Shown here: positions 12,801 through 22,495 of the stretch, piece after piece
How positions within the stretch are numbered: the first letter of the stretch is position 1
Layout of the letters: every line of letters begins with the position of its first letter
From: Rehmannia glutinosa
Lineage: Eukaryota > Streptophyta > Magnoliopsida > Lamiales > Orobanchaceae
Length of the DNA: 64,000 nucleotides
Assembly: GCA_016081115.2 (NCBI GenBank)
Contig: JABTTQ020002608.1
Coordinates: forward strand, 868,001-932,000
Direction: 5' to 3'
Position numbers and translations under genes: made by a program
The notes under the pieces: model-generated
Databases searched by the model: none
What the model saw: the letters and a program-made list of their open reading frames with translations, nothing else
What the model was told of the DNA's origin: nothing

Positions 12801-14422
12801 GAACTCCACGAAGAGTCGAGAACGAACAAGCACGCTATCACGGACCACCTCCTGTTTTTCACTCAGGCACCATTGTTCGGCCGATTTTGATTTTGATTTG
12901 TATGGCCATCACCAAGAAGAATCAGTGAAGTTCGAGAAGTGTTCAAGGCACTCTTTTGCCGAGGTTGAACGGATGGAGAGGCATCAGGCCTCTTTGGACA
13001 TGCGATCGACAACAGAGATGCCAACCTTACAACCGACTTGAGAGGCATCACGGTCGGGATAAGGGAATGGTGGCAACAAAGAAGAATCAATGCGTGTGGA
13101 ACAAATGAGATACTTGAACTTTGTTCAACAAGTTCTTTGGTGTGGAGAGCTGAAAATCTTTGATGCAAAAAAGTGAGAGAACACATTGAGCATATGCATG
13201 AAGCTCACACTGCCGAAATCAGGCTGCTGCGTGAGCAAAAATACAAATGATATACAGCGTTTGGAAGAACACATGACTAGAAAATTCAGCCTTCTCATGG
13301 CTGAGATGAAGCTGATTTCAGCAGAGTCCAACGCTACTCGATCCGAATTCCGTGTTGCTTACAACGCAGCAGACTTGAAGCGAGAACTCAACCCGAGGAA
13401 GACTTCGACTTCATGCTTACTAAAGATGTTCCCTGGGGTTCCTCTATCCTTTGATGATGCCAAAAGGGGAAGAGGAATACCTTAAAGCAACAAAATCAAT
13501 TTGAAAAGAAAGGAGGAAGCGGTGAGAAGGAAAATCGGTGAGGAAATTTTGAAACAAAAGAAAGGAAAATCTGTTGAGGGGAAGGATCAAAAGATGTGAC
13601 CTTGATGATTGCACAAACCCCTCAACGGGGTCTGTCACGGTGACATTATAAGCGGCAAACTCCTCTGTGACTCGCCACTCCAACACTTTGTATCTATGGT
13701 GAAAAGAGAAAAATAATTGAAGCGAGGGATGAAGGAAGTGGAAGGAAGAATGGATGCCCGAGTTATGAACATCTTGAAAGAACATGGAGGCATTCCAAAA
13801 GACAGAGACACCTATGCCATCTCGGATGTCGGGACAGAGCCACGATCAGTCGATGAATTTAAAACGCTCGAATCCGAGGGATACTTTGCAAATATATCTA
13901 TGGCTCAAGCTTGGGACTTATCTTGGGAAAGGGTCTCACGTTATGTGAAAGAGGTGACAGGCAGCGTGCAGACTTAAGCGATCACTGCTGGTCACTCCGC
14001 TGGTCACTCAATTTGGAAAGAAGAAGACCAAGAAGACAAAGATACGCCAAGAGGTAGAGGAAGAAGCGATGAGTGGAGGAAGAAGCTTGAGACCCAGGTC
14101 TCGCCCAAGAATATTGAATACGTAGATCCAGGAAAGAAATGAGGGATCTACTGGGCAAACTTGACCAAGTGGCAAATTTGAAAGTGGCTAAAACTAACGC
14201 CGAGTATGCAAAAAGAATAGAAGAAGAAAACAAGAGACAAACTCGGCTATGGCGGGAGAGACAGGAAAGAATAAGAAGAGAAAAGCTGCCAGGAAAGCAT
14301 ATGAGAAGAAAAAGAAGGCAGCTGACGACGAGAAAAAGAGAAGAAGAGAAGAAGATGCTGATCAAGATGAAAGAAGGAGACAGCGAAGGAGATGAAGTGT
14401 TGTTGTCCAACCCTTCGTGTAG
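9877..14422 (+). pseudogene. post-pol extra ORF region of copia element
   Basis: This 5.3-kb stretch between pol and the 3' LTR is coding-like but broken into many frames. An ATG at 9877 starts MAPTYDFTKLEKQIH. Lys/Glu-rich and Pro/Ala-rich low-complexity parts follow (about 10680-10800). The last part, 14139-14400, is a strongly charged coiled coil (for example AKRIEEENKRQTRLWRER), and frames end near 14422. Sireviruses often carry an envelope-like or unknown ORF here. I see no clear signal peptide or membrane helix, so I do not call it env. Its length is unusual; it could also hold sequence picked up from elsewhere. Confidence 0.5.
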
Positions 14423-14654
14423 TTTATCATGTAAATACATACAATGTAAGTCTTCTGTAATAAAGCTATAAATTCTTTATCTTTTTTGTGAAGACAATTA
14501 TATACTCTGATACACCTTGTAAACAGTTGTGTTAAGTACAAGAATGATATGATCAATAAAAAGATTGATTCTGCGCATACATTCTATGTCAATACACTAT
14601 CTGTATGTATCTTTGTTATTTGCATCTTTGTATGGTTTAAGTTTTGGCATCATC

Positions 14655-14667
14655 AAAAAGGGGGAAA
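14655..14667 (+). other. polypurine tract
   Basis: AAAAAGGGGGAAA lies just upstream of the 3' LTR start at 14669. It is the expected primer site for plus-strand synthesis. Confidence 0.85.
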
Positions 14668-14668
14668 T

Positions 14669-16210
14669 TGTTAGGAATTTTATTGTTTAGATTTTGATGA
14701 ATGCCATGTAAAACTTAGAATAGAAAGTTGGCACCCCAATTCTTGTTGTAAAATTTATTGTAACAATTAGAGCTGGCCAAGCTGAGTTAAGTCAGCTACG
14801 CCATAACATGCAAGAAGACAGCTGAAGACTGGAAGGAAGACTTTGCTGTGAAACAGCTGAATATGGCAAAGAAGAGTAGACGGGAACTCTACTGAAGAAG
14901 CGGTGAGATGCTGAGTGGAGCATCGTCAAGTCAACTCAAGAAAAGCCAAGTCTCAAGTTGAAGTGAGGAAGAGTCATCAATGATTGGAAGTGACTCTAAG
15001 TCACCTGGGGAAAGCAAGGAAATGCAGTCAAGTCGAGATAATCAAAAAAAGAACCGTTGCCGAGAAATCAAGAGATTTACTTAAACAAGTAATATCTCCA
15101 TACTACCTTTCTTGGAGTGCTCGGTCCCGAAGCGTGCAAAAGGAATGAACCAATGGGAAGCACTACACCGTGTCGAACTCGAAAAGGTGAAAGAACAATT
15201 CATACGAGGAAACGGCAATTCCAAGAAGCGCAAGCCAACGATCGTGCAAAGTGACTTTCAAAAATAAGCCTATCTCTTCAACGGGCAAATTTTTGAAAGT
15301 TCACTATAAAAGGCCGAGGAGTTTGTTTGAGATAAGGGATGACACACACGTGAGATATACAAGCATATTAGAAAAATCTGAAACATTCTCAATCCTCTAG
15401 CCTACATTACGAAGTACATCAATCCAACACTCACTGTGAAGGAAAGAGAACTTCTATCGGTTGAAGAGGAAACTTTTAAAAACAAGGGTCTACATTCCGG
15501 GAAGGGTTGTAGAAAGGTTCAAGAGTTGAACCAAGTCTTAAGCTTTTGGAGGGCTTCGTGATCAAATCCAAAGAGCTTGAGCAAGTGAGTTTGTAGTAAC
15601 AAGTGCCTGCCTGTGAAGAAGCCGAGTCGCACGAGAAGCCACCGGTGAGTGATCAAGGCGTCTCGATCGAGTCCCTAAGGATCAAGTCAAATTTGTTGTG
15701 ATCAAGACTTGTATATGGACTGTTACCACTTTGTAAACCGATCATTACTTAGTGGATTCCTCCGGGGAGTTGGAGAAGAGAGAGAGAGTAAGAATTACCC
15801 CATCTTCGAACCTCTATAAAAACTTTCTTTGTGTCATTTACATTTCAAAGCATTTAAATTCTGCACTTTTAATCGCTTATATCTCTTGATAAATTTGCTA
15901 TCCATTTGATAATTTATAAGTACTAAATCAAGCTCTAAAATCTTGCTCAATCAAACTTAAGGGTGTTAAGTCTTCCTTGAATGAAAATAAAACCACAAAG
16001 TTGAGTTAAATTATAGCCAACGTGAGTTACTCCATCAACGGCTCGGTGAAATCGTTGAGAGATTAACTCTCTTGAGCGACTAATTCGATTTGTCCATCAA
16101 GGACACATTTGTGTAGAATCAACTCAGAGATTTAAAAGGACTAAATCGAAAATTTGGTAAGGTTTATTCAACCCCTTCTAAACCTTACACTACACCCCTT
16201 GGGACCTACA
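14669..16210 (+). repeat. 3' LTR of copia element
   Basis: 1,542 bases, partner of 2254-3786. It contains the TATA box 15305-15311. Its first 250 bases keep several CAG/CTG words (for example CAGCTG near 14819 and 14850) that are altered in the 5' copy. Confidence 0.93.
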
Positions 16211-16415
16211 AGAGTGTAGGCCAAGTAATAAGAGATATCACAATAAAAGTGCTTATGCTACGAAGTCCATAAGAGTTTTAAAAACAACATGTAAGGTCTC
16301 ATTTTCAAAGGATTTTTAAAAACACAAATATTAATTGAGGACCTTAATTTATGAAAACTCATTTGCAATTTAGACACAAATAAAAACATGCATACTAACT
16401 AAATAAAATGCATAT

Positions 16416-17203
16416 TTAAATGGGGAGATACAGTTTACCAATTACGCCATTTCCATGGGTTGTGCCGTTCCCGTTGTTGATGATATCTTCCCTTTGAAAA
16501 TCATCTTGTTGATGATGGCTTCTCCAATTGCTCCATTTCCAAGCATTGTGGCCTTCTCTTTTTCGAAAGTGTCTTTCTCTTGGAAAATCATCTTGTTGAT
16601 GATGTCTTTGCCATTTCCAAGGATTGTGTTCTTCCCATTTTTGATTATATCCTCTTCTTGGAAATTGACTTTGTTTTCTCCTTCTTTGATCAAATGAGAT
16701 GTTCATTTGATGTTTTCTTGGCGGCATGAATTTTCTTCGATTATTAATCCGCCGGGTACCTAAAGTGGCATTGTTTTGTGGTACCCTCAAGTGCTTGGGT
16801 CCTTTGGGATTAGTCTTGAGACTTTTAGGTCTCCAACAATAATTAGAGCTATTTCTATCCCGACGAGTATTTACCGTATGACCCTTCTTACCGCAATAAA
16901 AGCAAGTAACATCACTAGTATGCATAGGAACTCGATTGTTTTTCATATGCTTGACAATATTAGGCTCATGATCAAGTTCACTATTCACAATATTGGGCAA
17001 TTTATTGGTACTCAAGTTGGATTTTGATAATTCATTTTTCATGCAATTAATATCCTCAACAAAAGTACTATTTTGTTTTTCAAGGTTTCTAACCTTATCA
17101 AGTGTGGTGGTGTGAGCACATGATAGTGATTCATAGGAAGTAAATAAACTATCCTTTTCATTTTTCAAAACTCGCGATGTGAAACGAGCTTGCCAAAGAG
17201 TTT
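16416..17203 (-). pseudogene. copia gag fragment with altered zinc knuckle
   Basis: One long open minus-strand frame encodes the central and late part of a copia gag. A coiled-coil stretch (LDKVRNLEKQNS) comes first, then the knuckle CFYCGKKGHTVNTRR, where the fourth ligand expected to be Cys is Arg. A KGPKHLRVPQ motif typical of the gag-protease junction follows. The C-terminal part repeats a His/Gln/Trp-rich unit (HNPWKWQRHHQQDDF and variants) about three times. The N-terminal half of gag is missing: the primer site at 17204-17215 abuts the middle of gag. Downstream pol is also absent, so this is an internally deleted element. Confidence 0.75.
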
Positions 17204-17215
17204 GGCTCGATACCA
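17204..17215 (-). other. primer binding site of minus-strand copia element
   Basis: On the minus strand this reads TGGTATCGAGCC, close to the initiator Met-tRNA primer site, two bases after a probable LTR end. It sets the orientation of the LTR at 17218-18683. Confidence 0.6.
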
Positions 17216-17924
17216 CTTATAAGTCCAGCGGCTACGATAATCTAGAGGGGGTGAATAGATTATCTTCATCTTTTCGATTTTACCCTCTTTTTCAAACCGA
17301 ATGCTCAAAGACAATAATAAAGGTGCGGAATGTAAACAACACACATCGATTTAAAGAAGTTCAACCCACCTAGGGCCTAATCCTCTACCACCCCAAAGAT
17401 ATCAGGGATGGATTTCAAAAAAAAAAAAGATTTTATTAATTACCAAAATTAATACAACACCAACTTACAACAACACCTTGAAGAGCACCACACTCTTCTT
17501 CAACACCACCTTTGAGATTACCACAATTTCTCAAGATTACCACAATATCCAACAAAGACTTGTGAAGATTACCACAATATTCTACCTTGAAGAATACCAA
17601 ATTCTTCAACACCTCAACAAGAAGATTACCACAATCTTCTTACACCTAACACCTAGATCACCCAAGTGTGTTCTTACCACAAGAACACTCACAAGGATAT
17701 CTTGTGTTGAATGATGACAAAAATCAAGATTACAACTCAATAATGAATAATACAATTTGAGTGCAAGTGTAATCAAGAAATGAAAGCCTAGACCTCAAGA
17801 TGTGAAAGTGATAAGCTAGGCAAATTACAACAAGAATAATAACTATGAAGAACAAATATTTGCTTGAAGTGTATCTTGTTGTGTTGTATCTCAATTGTTG
17901 TTTTGGTTGCTCCAAAACTTCCTC

Positions 17925-17932
17925 TATTTATA
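17925..17932 (-). promoter_or_regulatory. LTR TATA box (minus strand)
   Basis: TATAAATA on the minus strand, followed by AGAGGAAG. The position fits the U3/R boundary of the minus-strand LTR. Confidence 0.55.
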
Positions 17933-18139
17933 GGAGATGATTGATCAAGCATAGGCTCCTCTTGGGGATTGAAAATCTACAGAAAAATACAATTAAAATC
18001 AAGAATATAGCTGTTAGAAATCAATCCCACATTTTAAGGAAAGTTTGTCTGTTGTCAAACGGTCGAATTTTTCTTTGTCAAAAGATAGGGTGATGATCAT
18101 ACGTAAATAGACGTTTGAAGAATACACAGCAAAATAACA

Positions 18140-18390
18140 CAGGGCGACCGGTCAGGGGGGACATCGACCGGTCGACCTAGACCCTGACCGGTCCCCCTCA
18201 ATGGTTTTGTCGAAGAGCAATGTTCTGTTTCAATGTTTTGCTCCAGTGTACCGTCGACATGGGGTCGACGTCACCGGTCAACACACTGACGACGGCCGAC
18301 CTGGTCTTTTTCAAGTCCGTCTCATTTTTGTTCCAAAATTCATCTTCAGGTACGGGTTGCCCTCTACGACGACCGGTTGACCTCGAGACA
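18140..18390. repeat. cluster of GACCGGTC-type palindromes
   Basis: Several copies of gaccggtc, accggtca, ggtcgac and related words lie within 250 bases of otherwise AT-rich LTR sequence. Many are perfect short palindromes. Confidence 0.6.
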
Positions 18391-18393
18391 GAA

Positions 18394-18669
18394 ATGTTGT
18401 CCAATTTTTGTCGAAAATAAAACTCAATAAATACTCCGAAAATTTAGTAAAAACATTTTAAACCAATCGGGAGTATTTAGACAACATTTAGGAACCTTGT
18501 TTTGAAGTAAAAACTTATAAACATAAAATCATTAAAAATGTTGTCCAATTTTATCTGAAATAAAACTTGAAGAAATACTCCAAAAATATTAAAACCATTT
18601 TAAATCATTTAGGAGTATTTGGACAACAATTAAAAATATTGTTTTGGTGTAAAAATAAAATCATCAAAA
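18394..18669. repeat. two-copy tandem repeat, about 140 bases
   Basis: The blocks starting at 18394 and 18538 both begin atgttgtccaattttt/a. They share the order 'aaataaaact', 'aaatactcc', 'gagtattt', 'acaac', 'ttgtttt', 'aaaatcat'. The copies are diverged. Confidence 0.7.
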
Positions 18670-18683
18670 TTAAGATAAAAACA

Positions 18684-19019
18684 TGTATCAAACAGAAAGT
18701 ATCGCTTTTACTTTAAAAATACATAGTGTTTCCAAGATAACAATTTCAGTAACTCTAGTTTCCCTAAAATGTATTAGTGTTTCCATGAAAAATATTATTG
18801 TGATTTTCAACTTATTGTAATTTTGAACGGAGAGGAGAAAAGTAGAGACACTTTGAATATCCATTCTAACGAACACATAGGATCAACACTTAGTGTAGCA
18901 AAATGTTGGCTCGATGCCAATTGAAAGAATTTTAGCATGTAGATATTCCAAAATTTTGAATAGAGTATAGATGTGATCGCATATGTAGACACATCTACGG
19001 TCACACCTACCAAGACTCC
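18684..19019. other. unassigned spacer
   Basis: AT-rich sequence between the minus-strand copia LTR and the hAT-like MITE. No gene, repeat boundary or RNA gene recognised. Confidence 0.5.
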
Positions 19020-19149
19020 TAGAGCTAGCAATGGGTTGTCGGGCAGCCCGGCCCGAGCCTATCGGGCTTTGCGAAATTTTGGGTTAGGTCGGGCTGGCCC
19101 GATTTTGGTGGGGCCACGAAATTACCTCGGCCCAGCCCACCCCATGTAT
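19020..19149. mobile_element. hAT-like MITE, left part (split by gypsy element)
   Basis: Starts TAGAGCTAGCAATGG, an imperfect inverted match to the right end at 31937 (TAGAGGTGACAAA read inward). The body is rich in gggcc/cggcc words. It continues at 31770 after removal of the gypsy element. An 8-base target duplication is not clear. Confidence 0.55.
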
Positions 19150-19154
19150 ACACT
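19150..19154. repeat. target site duplication (left), ACACT
   Basis: ACACT immediately before the gypsy 5' LTR. It is repeated at 31765-31769 directly after the 3' LTR. Confidence 0.9.
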
Positions 19155-19370
19155 TGATAGGTGTGAGTTTTGCATGTATTTTGGGGCGTATTTATGGCTA
19201 AAATAGAGATTAAACGTGCATAAACTCATATGAATTAGTTCATATTCGTTCTTTGTGGGAAAGATATTATGCTTTGCTCGTTTTGTAGGAACTTAACAAT
19301 AATTGAAGTAATTTGGAGACAAATACGAGCATTGCGGAGAAGCAATACCACAAACAAGGAAAAATAGAAG

Positions 19371-19690
19371 ACGCACGGGTAGGCGCGCGCTGAGCACCAC
19401 CCGTGCGCCCAGGGAAAGGAATTTTGAGGGTTCGGCAATGCGCACGGGTAGCCCGTGCGTACACGCACCACCCGTGCGCCATTGAATAATTGGAAGTCTC
19501 CTACGGCAATGCGCACGCAAGGCCGACACATGGCCCGTCGTTGGATGGTGAAAAGGAGAGTTTGCCTACGGTATGACGCCACGGGTTACCGTGCGTCGAC
19601 ACGGCCCGTCGCTTGGATGGTGAAAAGGAGAGTTTGCCTACGGTATGACGCACGGGTAACCCGTGCGTCCACGCACGGCCGTGCATCCTC
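19371..19690. repeat. palindrome island 1 (ACGGGT/ACCCGT)
   Basis: Repeated units such as gcacgggtaacccgtgcgt and gcgcacgggtagcccgtgcg can fold as short hairpins. The 72-base tandem unit starting ttggatggtgaaaagg (19541 and 19613) lies inside it. Confidence 0.85.
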
Positions 19691-19741
19691 TGTTATCTTT
19701 ATGATATTTTGACAAAGAAATGCCCTAGACTTTTGAGGAGG

Positions 19742-19749
19742 TATATAAG
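19742..19749 (+). promoter_or_regulatory. gypsy LTR TATA box
   Basis: TATATAAG, conserved at 30818-30825 in the 3' LTR, just downstream of the palindrome island. Confidence 0.6.
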
Positions 19750-20693
19750 CACTTTTTGGAGAGCACACTAGGGATATTCGACATTTTGGGATCTACCACA
19801 CAAGACAAAGGTCTATTCTTGGAAGAAGACATCAAGGAGACAATTGGGTTGCATCGGAGCTCAAGGAACGGAGATACATCGAGAGATTGTCGACTTTCCT
19901 AAGTTTTTCTTGTTTCTCTTGTAGTTTTAATCTTTCATTTTAGTTTGTCATGACTTTGAACAATTTGTCTATGAGTTGTTTAGAAATCATGTGTAGCTAA
20001 ACTCTTGAGATTTCGGGTTTTGGAAGTAGATAAATGAACTCTTGTTGGATGTTTTGATCTTAGTTGAAGTTAATGTCTTAAAGCCTATTTGAGTACTTTG
20101 AGCTTATTCTTGTTTTATCACTTGATCAATGATTTAACTAGTTTGATATATTGATTCATAATTCGAGAGATGAGTTTCAATATTAGATCTTGAGTACTTG
20201 ACACAAATATTTGCATGAATCGAGAGGTTTGTAAATATTTGTGAGGATATTTGATCTTTTGAACTTTTGGGAGTTGAATACTTCATGTTGAGTAGAGATG
20301 CTAGCATAGGTAATTCAATCTACATTTTATATGCATCCCGAGAGGAGGATAAAATACTTTTGTGATCGTCTTATAGAAATATTGATAATAACTTGGCTTT
20401 GATTAAGCGGACAACAAGAGGGATATTAATCGAAACCTTAACCCGGGAATCCATCTCATCATCTTGATACTTCTATCATTTGTATTATCTTAATCTTGTG
20501 TTTTAGTAGTCTAGATTGTCTTAATCTCATAACAACAATCATCAAATTACGATCGTCTAAATCAAAATAAGACTATCTTAGTTCAATACTTAGCGTACAA
20601 ATTTATTAGTCTCAGTGGATACGACCTTGCTACCCTTTTCTATAATGTACACCGTACACTTGCGGTGAGCTAAAAATAAAGGCGAACAAGTTT

Positions 20694-20703
20694 TGGCGCC
20701 GTT
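20694..20703 (+). other. primer binding site (Asp-tRNA type)
   Basis: TGGCGCCGTT, five bases after the 5' LTR. It matches the first ten bases of the usual Athila/Tat primer site; the following bases diverge. Confidence 0.75.
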
Positions 20704-20939
20704 TAGGACTAATATAATTTTTGTTGCTAATATTGCGATAGATAGAATTATTCTTAATTTAGACATTTATTTTTATTTTCTCAAAATTTTTGGTTAACTT
20801 AAATCCTTCATTATTTGACTTGTTTCTTTTAGTTTAGTACGGGTAGTGCGTGAACACACGCTCTAGGTGAGGAGATTTAATATCGCTCATACCGGAGGTT
20901 GAGGCTTTCGTAAGGAGAATTAGTGCAACTACTAGACGG

Positions 20940-22495
20940 GTGAACGACAACAAAATCGAGAATATGGGGGACGTGGACGAAGAAAATATAGGTAACAATG
21001 GGATCAACGAGTTACCAATACCGGTTCCACAACAAGCTATCCGTGATTACTTTCGACCTCAAACGAATCGTAATTACGGTGGTATTGCTCATATACCGAT
21101 AAATGCCAACAACTTCGAGCTTAAACCGCAGCGATCAACATGGTACAAGAACCAAAGTTTGGGGTTTCAGAATCGAAGATCCTAACTCTCACCTTGCACA
21201 TTTTATCCAAATATGCAATACAATAAAAATGAATGGAGTTTCGGATGACGCCATAAGATTGCGCCTATTCCCTTTTTCTTTAAGGGATAAGGCGAGAAAT
21301 TGGTTGGGTACTTTGACGCAAGGAAGTGTGAGCACATGGGACGATCCGAGCCAAAAGTTCTTATTTAAATTCTTTCCACCGAGCAAAACTTTGCGGCTCA
21401 AAAGCAAAATTACTCAATTCGACAGTTTGACTCGAGCCTTTGTATGAGGCTTAGAACGATTTCGAGATTTGTTACGAAGATGTCCACAACATGGGTTCCG
21501 GGAGGATCAATAGTTATGTTTCTTCTACAATGGTTTAATGGGGCAAACGAGGGCCTTTGTTGATGCCGCATGACTAGAGGAGCATTGTTGGCAAGATTTC
21601 CACAAGACGCCTTGAATCTTCTTGAAGAAATAGCTATGAACGATTACAAAGTGGCCATCCGAAAGATCCAATGTACAACGAGTAGCGAAATCTCGGATTC
21701 GGACCGATTAAAACGTTGACTACACAAGTGGGGGCATTGACAACCCAATTGAGTGTTTTGACGAAAGGGCTAGAGGCAAGCACGAGCACGGGTAGTGAAG
21801 CTCTTCTATATCGATGGAGGAGGTTAGTTATGTGAATAACCGGAATTTCAACAATTTAGGAACAATTCAAACCCAACACACTACCATTGGGGATTGAGAA
21901 ACCATGAAAATATTTCCTATGCCAATACAAAGAATGTGTTGCAACCATCGCGGGATTTAATGCATCAAATAAGGGCGCTAATGTAGAAGGCAAATCATCG
22001 TTGGAAGATGCACTCACGTCGTTCATAAATCAATCAAATGCATTCTTGAGTGACACGAGGAGTCGCCCATTTGGACAAGATTCTAGGATGGATAAGGTGG
22101 AGCTACAAATGACCCCAGTGACAAGTTCGATAAAGAATCTTGAAACTCAAGTGGGCCAATTGGCTACAATTGTTGGTGGGCAACATCAAAAGGCTCAATT
22201 TCCGAGTAACACGGAAGTTTATTCTAAGGAGCAATGCAAAGCTATTCGGTTAAGGAGCGGCACGGAATATGAGGGGTCTAAAGAAAAATTGGGAAATCTG
22301 AAAAATTCGGACGAAGCATCCAAGGCGGGAGATGTTGAATCGGTAATAAAAGATGGTGTCGAAGTCGATGGGGAAAAAGAGAGACAAGAGGAGGAACAAA
22401 CAGGGGTGAGAAGCTTAAATCATCGTCTAACTCTAATATATCTAAATTGCCTATCTCTCTTCCCTTCCTCAAAGATTTCAAAAGAAAAAGATTGA
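20940..22495 (+). pseudogene. Athila-like gag, frame-broken
   Basis: Three main pieces. Positions 20940-21185 give an acidic N-terminus and PVPQQAIRDYFRPQ. Positions 21103-21447, in another frame, give the gag core (RLRLFPFSLRDKARNWL and DPSQKFLFKFFPPSK). Degenerate sequence to 22000 still shows a RDLLRRCPQHGF motif. Positions 22001-22495 give the late gag with SIKNLETQVGQLA and YSKEQCKAIRLRSG, both hallmark Athila/Tat gag strings. Intact gag would assemble particles. A GTG at 20940 is only the edge of the open stretch; the true start is uncertain. Confidence 0.8.

Larger units (their letters stand above)
2254..16210 (+). mobile_element. Ty1/copia retrotransposon, Sirevirus-like
   Basis: LTRs at 2254-3786 and 14669-16210 begin TGTTAGG and end CCTACA. 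A primer binding site like initiator Met-tRNA follows the 5' LTR at 3789-3800, and a purine tract precedes the 3' LTR at 14655-14667. Between them are degenerate gag (CCHC-like knuckle) and pol in copia order (protease, integrase, RT, RNase H). A further 5.3 kb of coding-like sequence follows. Large size, long LTRs and a post-pol ORF fit the Sirevirus (Maximus/SIRE) lineage, but no tree was built. The 5 bases left of the element are ACAAG. On the right, ACAAG overlaps the LTR end (16208-16212), so a clean target duplication is not shown. Confidence 0.9.
17218..18683 (-). repeat. probable copia LTR (minus strand)
   Basis: Bounded on the left by the primer site and on the right by a minus-strand TGTTTTTATCTTAATTTTGA start, the usual form of a copia LTR start. 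It is about 1.47 kb, similar to the LTRs at 2254 and 14669. It contains a TATA box (17925-17932), a GC-rich palindromic cluster (18140-18390) and a two-copy tandem repeat (18394-18669). The ends are inferred because no second LTR was found in the window. Confidence 0.55.
19155..20688 (+). repeat. 5' LTR of gypsy element
   Basis: 1,534 bases. It contains palindrome islands at 19371-19690, a TATA box at 19742-19749 and a 72-base tandem duplication (19541-19684) that is single-copy in the 3' LTR. The last 900 bases are very similar to the 3' copy. Confidence 0.92.

Noticed and set aside
2249..16212. ACAAG as target duplication of the copia element
   Set aside because: On the right it overlaps the last three LTR bases. 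It would work only if three bases were lost at 16208, so it is not claimed.
19371..19690. CRISPR-like array of palindromic repeats
   Set aside because: Spacing is irregular, there are no unique spacers of constant size, and the setting is a plant LTR.
19235..19768. Cys/Arg-rich overlapping frames in both strands of the gypsy LTR
   Set aside because: Produced by the GC-rich palindrome repeats; not conserved as one frame between the two LTRs.
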